Positions 50,725 to 52,844 of a DNA stretch of 52,844 bases are shown here, piece by piece (position 1 is the first letter of the stretch; each line of letters starts with the position of its first letter). Under the pieces are notes generated by a model, which did no database searches, had not been told where the DNA came from, and worked only from the letters and a program-made list of their open reading frames with translations. Source of the stretch: an uncultured Lachnospiraceae bacterium (GTDB lineage Bacteria > Bacillota > Clostridia > Lachnospirales > Lachnospiraceae); contig CADAIL010000019.1 in the NCBI GenBank assembly GCA_902788035.1, positions 1-52,844 of the forward strand, written 5' to 3'. Position numbers and translations under genes: made by a program.

Positions 50725-52518
50725 CTACTGAAAACTCTCCACCAGCTCCTGCAGTTCAAGGAACCGCTCCATCTTCTCGTCAAGCTCCGCGTCAATCCGC
50801 TCCTTTTCCTCCGTGAGTTCCTGCAGCTTGACATAGTCCGTGGAGACCTGAGCCATCTCTTCCGCCAACTTCTCCGACTTTTCAGTAAGCTCATCAATCA
50901 CACCTTCGATCGAATCATATTCCCGCTGCTGTGTATAGGTCAGCTTCTTTTGAGGCGCGGCCGCTCTGTATTTCTTTCCCTTCTTCGGAGGTTCCGCTGC
51001 TTTTGGAATCTCAGGCGGCGCTTCAAAGTTCCATCCCTCCTTATGGGCAAGATATTCCTCATAGCCGCCCTCGCTCTGGTGCAAATGTCCGTCTCCCTCG
51101 AAACTGAAAATCCGGTTCACGACCCTGTCCAGAAAATACCTGTCATGCGAGACTGCGATCACGATTCCGGAAAAGTGGTCCAGATAATCCTCAAGGATCT
51201 GCAGTGTCTGTATATCAAGGTCATTGGTCGGCTCATCAAGGATCAGCACATTGGGTGCTTCCATGAGGATGCGCAGCAGATACAGCCTGCGCTTCTCTCC
51301 GCCGGACAGCTTCTCGATTGGCGTATACTGCTTGCCTTTTGAGAAAAGAAAGCGCTCGCACATGGCTGATGCGGTGATAAGACCGTCGGCTGTGCGCACA
51401 TATTCCCCGGTCTCCTTCACGGCATCGATCACAGTCCCGGAAGATGGCAGCTTCTCGTTCTCCTGACTGAAACAGCTCATCTTTATGGTTTGACCGATCT
51501 CCACCGAGCCCTCATCCGGTTCTAGCTCTCCCGTCAGGATCTTAAGGAGTGTGGATTTTCCGCAGCCGTTCGGTCCTATGATCCCGATCCGGTCGTTCTT
51601 CAGAAACATGTAGGAAAAATCACGGAAAAGACATTTGTCTCCATAACTCTTGGCCAGATTGCGAATCTCGATTGTCTTATTTCCCATCCTCGACGGGAGC
51701 GATTCGAGGACCACATTCCGCTCCTCGGCAATCTTCTCCCTGTCCCGCAGGGCTTCAAAGCGCTGAATATGAGCCTTCTGCTTGGTAGACCTGGCTCTTG
51801 CTCCGCGCATCATCCAGGCAAGGTCCTGCTTATAGAGGGCCGCCATCTTTCTCTCCGCGGACAGAGCGAAATTCATGCGAGTCTGCTTTTCCTGCAGGTA
51901 CTTCTCATAGTTGCCCGGGTAGCTGTACACATTTGCACGGTCTATTTCCCAGATGGTCGTAGTCACTTCGTCCAGGAAATAGCGGTCATGCGTAATCATG
52001 ACAAGAGCGCCCTTGTAAATCTCAAGCTGCTCCTGCAGCCACTCGATCATCTCATGGTCCAGATGGTTTGTCGGCTCATCAAGGATGAGGAGATCACTCG
52101 GCGTGAGCAGCGCTGCCGCGAGCGCCGCTCTCTTCCTCTGCCCTCCGGACAGCGTATCCGGCATGACAGCAGGATTGGGGATTCCGAGCTTCTGGAGCAT
52201 AGAAGCGGCCTCTCCACGCACGTTCCAGAACTCCTGCTCCTGCGAAATATTCCGGACAACATTTTCAAGAACGTTCAAGTCCGGATCAAAAACCGGGTTC
52301 TGCGGCAAATAGGAGATCTTCAGCCCGTTCCTCATAATGATCTGTCCCTCATCCGGCTCGAGCGCACCCGCCACAATGGCAAGAAGGGTGGACTTGCCCG
52401 TGCCGTTAATTCCGAGTACACCGATCCTGTCATAGTCTTCTATTCCCTGTGTTACATTTTCAAGCAGCGCTGTCTCTCCGAAGGAAATGCCGATTCCTTC
52501 CAGTGTCATTAAAATCAT
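50725..52518 (-). CDS. ABC-F family ATPase, Uup-like, with C-terminal coiled coil
   Basis: 597 residues, ATG with GAGG 4 bases upstream; a second ATG three codons later is possible. There are two ABC domains in one chain: GINGTGKST, LSGGQRKRA, LLILDEPTNHLD in the first and GPNGCGKST, LSGGEKRRL, LILDEPTNDLD in the second, joined by a helical linker (about 210-285) with the basic stretch MMRGARARSTKQKAHIQRFEA. A Lys-rich hinge near 505-520 leads to a coiled coil (about 530-597), as in Uup, where it binds nucleic acid or ribosome. ABC-F proteins act on ribosomes. Nothing marks this one as an antibiotic-resistance type. Confidence 0.9.
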   Translation of the reverse strand: MILMTLEGIGISFGETALLENVTQGIEDYDRIGVLGINGTGKSTLLAIVAGALEPDEGQIIMRNGLKISYLPQNPVFDPDLNVLENVVRNISQEQEFWNVRGEAASMLQKLGIPNPAVMPDTLSGGQRKRAALAAALLTPSDLLILDEPTNHLDHEMIEWLQEQLEIYKGALVMITHDRYFLDEVTTTIWEIDRANVYSYPGNYEKYLQEKQTRMNFALSAERKMAALYKQDLAWMMRGARARSTKQKAHIQRFEALRDREKIAEERNVVLESLPSRMGNKTIEIRNLAKSYGDKCLFRDFSYMFLKNDRIGIIGPNGCGKSTLLKILTGELEPDEGSVEIGQTIKMSCFSQENEKLPSSGTVIDAVKETGEYVRTADGLITASAMCERFLFSKGKQYTPIEKLSGGEKRRLYLLRILMEAPNVLILDEPTNDLDIQTLQILEDYLDHFSGIVIAVSHDRYFLDRVVNRIFSFEGDGHLHQSEGGYEEYLAHKEGWNFEAPPEIPKAAEPPKKGKKYRAAAPQKKLTYTQQREYDSIEGVIDELTEKSEKLAEEMAQVSTDYVKLQELTEEKERIDAELDEKMERFLELQELVESFQ

Positions 52519-52844
52519 AGGTCCTCACCTGTGGTTCACCAATATTTATTACAAGTTATCTTATCATGCCTGCACTTCTTAGGCAAATCTCAGTATGACA
52601 ATGGAGCATGACTACTCTTACAAGGGAATTCAGTTTTGAACGGGACCTTGAAAAGTAACCGGCGCATTCTCGTGTTTTTAAACATGAGTCGGCAGGGACC
52701 CGCGCTTGTTTCTTCAGTCGCTGTTCACAAGGGATCTTCTATATATTTATTCAAGGGGCGTCAGCCCCTCTTTCTTTTTATTCTGCCGATCTGTGGACCA
52801 GGGCAGATATCGGTATTATGGAACCTGATCGGTGGTGATAGGGT
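52519..52844. terminator. Right-end intergenic region with a plus-strand terminator
   Basis: A short stem AGGGGC-GTCA-GCCCCT (52754-52769) followed by CTTTCTTTTTA is a rho-independent terminator on the plus strand, although no plus-strand gene ends here. It may serve an antisense or unannotated short transcript. No gene with a ribosome binding site is seen to the window end. Confidence 0.5.

Overview
The window looks like chromosomal DNA of an anaerobic Gram-positive bacterium of the Clostridia, most likely the Lachnospiraceae. The reasons are strong AGGAGG-type ribosome binding sites at nearly every gene, GC content near 50 percent, a mannitol-type PTS, a wall-anchored secreted lipase with an LPXTG-like sorting signal, S-layer-type repeats with the CTRGQ signature, and a clostridial-style soluble nitrate reductase locus. 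I assign the family from gene content only. No rRNA, tRNA, CRISPR array or intact transposase was recognised.

Layout. 1-5.2 kb: a frameshifted metallo-beta-lactamase-fold gene cut by the window edge, a small conserved protein, a YfcE-like phosphodiesterase, a serine esterase, then 1.1 kb of repeat DNA that includes an array of about eight 74-bp hairpin units. 4.4-10.4 kb: an AraC regulator divergent from a beta-galactosidase (lacZ type) and a GPH sugar symporter, a lactose/galactoside utilisation unit. 11.7-15.1 kb: a hexitol operon (SorE-like zinc dehydrogenase and full-length EIICBA mannitol permease) with a near-consensus promoter and repeated operator-like sites. 15.3-18.0 kb: a CyuA/CdsA-type L-cysteine desulfidase and a DAACS amino-acid symporter.

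18.4-29.8 kb: a long minus-strand nitrate/molybdenum block: PreA-like flavoprotein, NasA/NarB-like molybdoenzyme, four-cluster ferredoxin, FAD/NAD oxidoreductase, TDT anion channel, moeA, mobB, moaA, mobA and a Crp/Fnr regulator. The enzymes would move electrons from NAD(P)H through the flavoprotein and ferredoxin to the Mo enzyme; the moe/mob/moa genes supply its bis-MGD cofactor; the regulator may act on a palindrome centred about 40 bp upstream of the predicted nasA start site. 29.8-32.6 kb: the wall-anchored lipase. 33-39 kb: radical SAM protein, polysaccharide flippase, DegT/DnrJ aminotransferase, WbqC-like protein and an ATP-grasp-like protein, a possible surface-glycan or small-molecule decoration locus. 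39.1-46.9 kb: RmlD-like reductase, a 1786-residue DUF4132 giant and two unknown proteins. 47.4-52.5 kb: SLH-like protein, a double cyclic-nucleotide-binding protein, a DUF349-type coiled-coil protein and an ABC-F ATPase.

Three themes stand out. (1) Several conserved enzymes carry in-frame tandem duplications of 7-18 codons, and short tandem duplications also occur between genes. (2) A family of structured intergenic repeats occurs at four places and resembles IS200/IS605-type ends. (3) A second dispersed element, a 198-bp palindrome after the Crp gene and a half copy after the preA-like gene, overlaps cysteine-rich mini reading frames, one with nine cysteines in 52 residues just upstream of the nitrate reductase.
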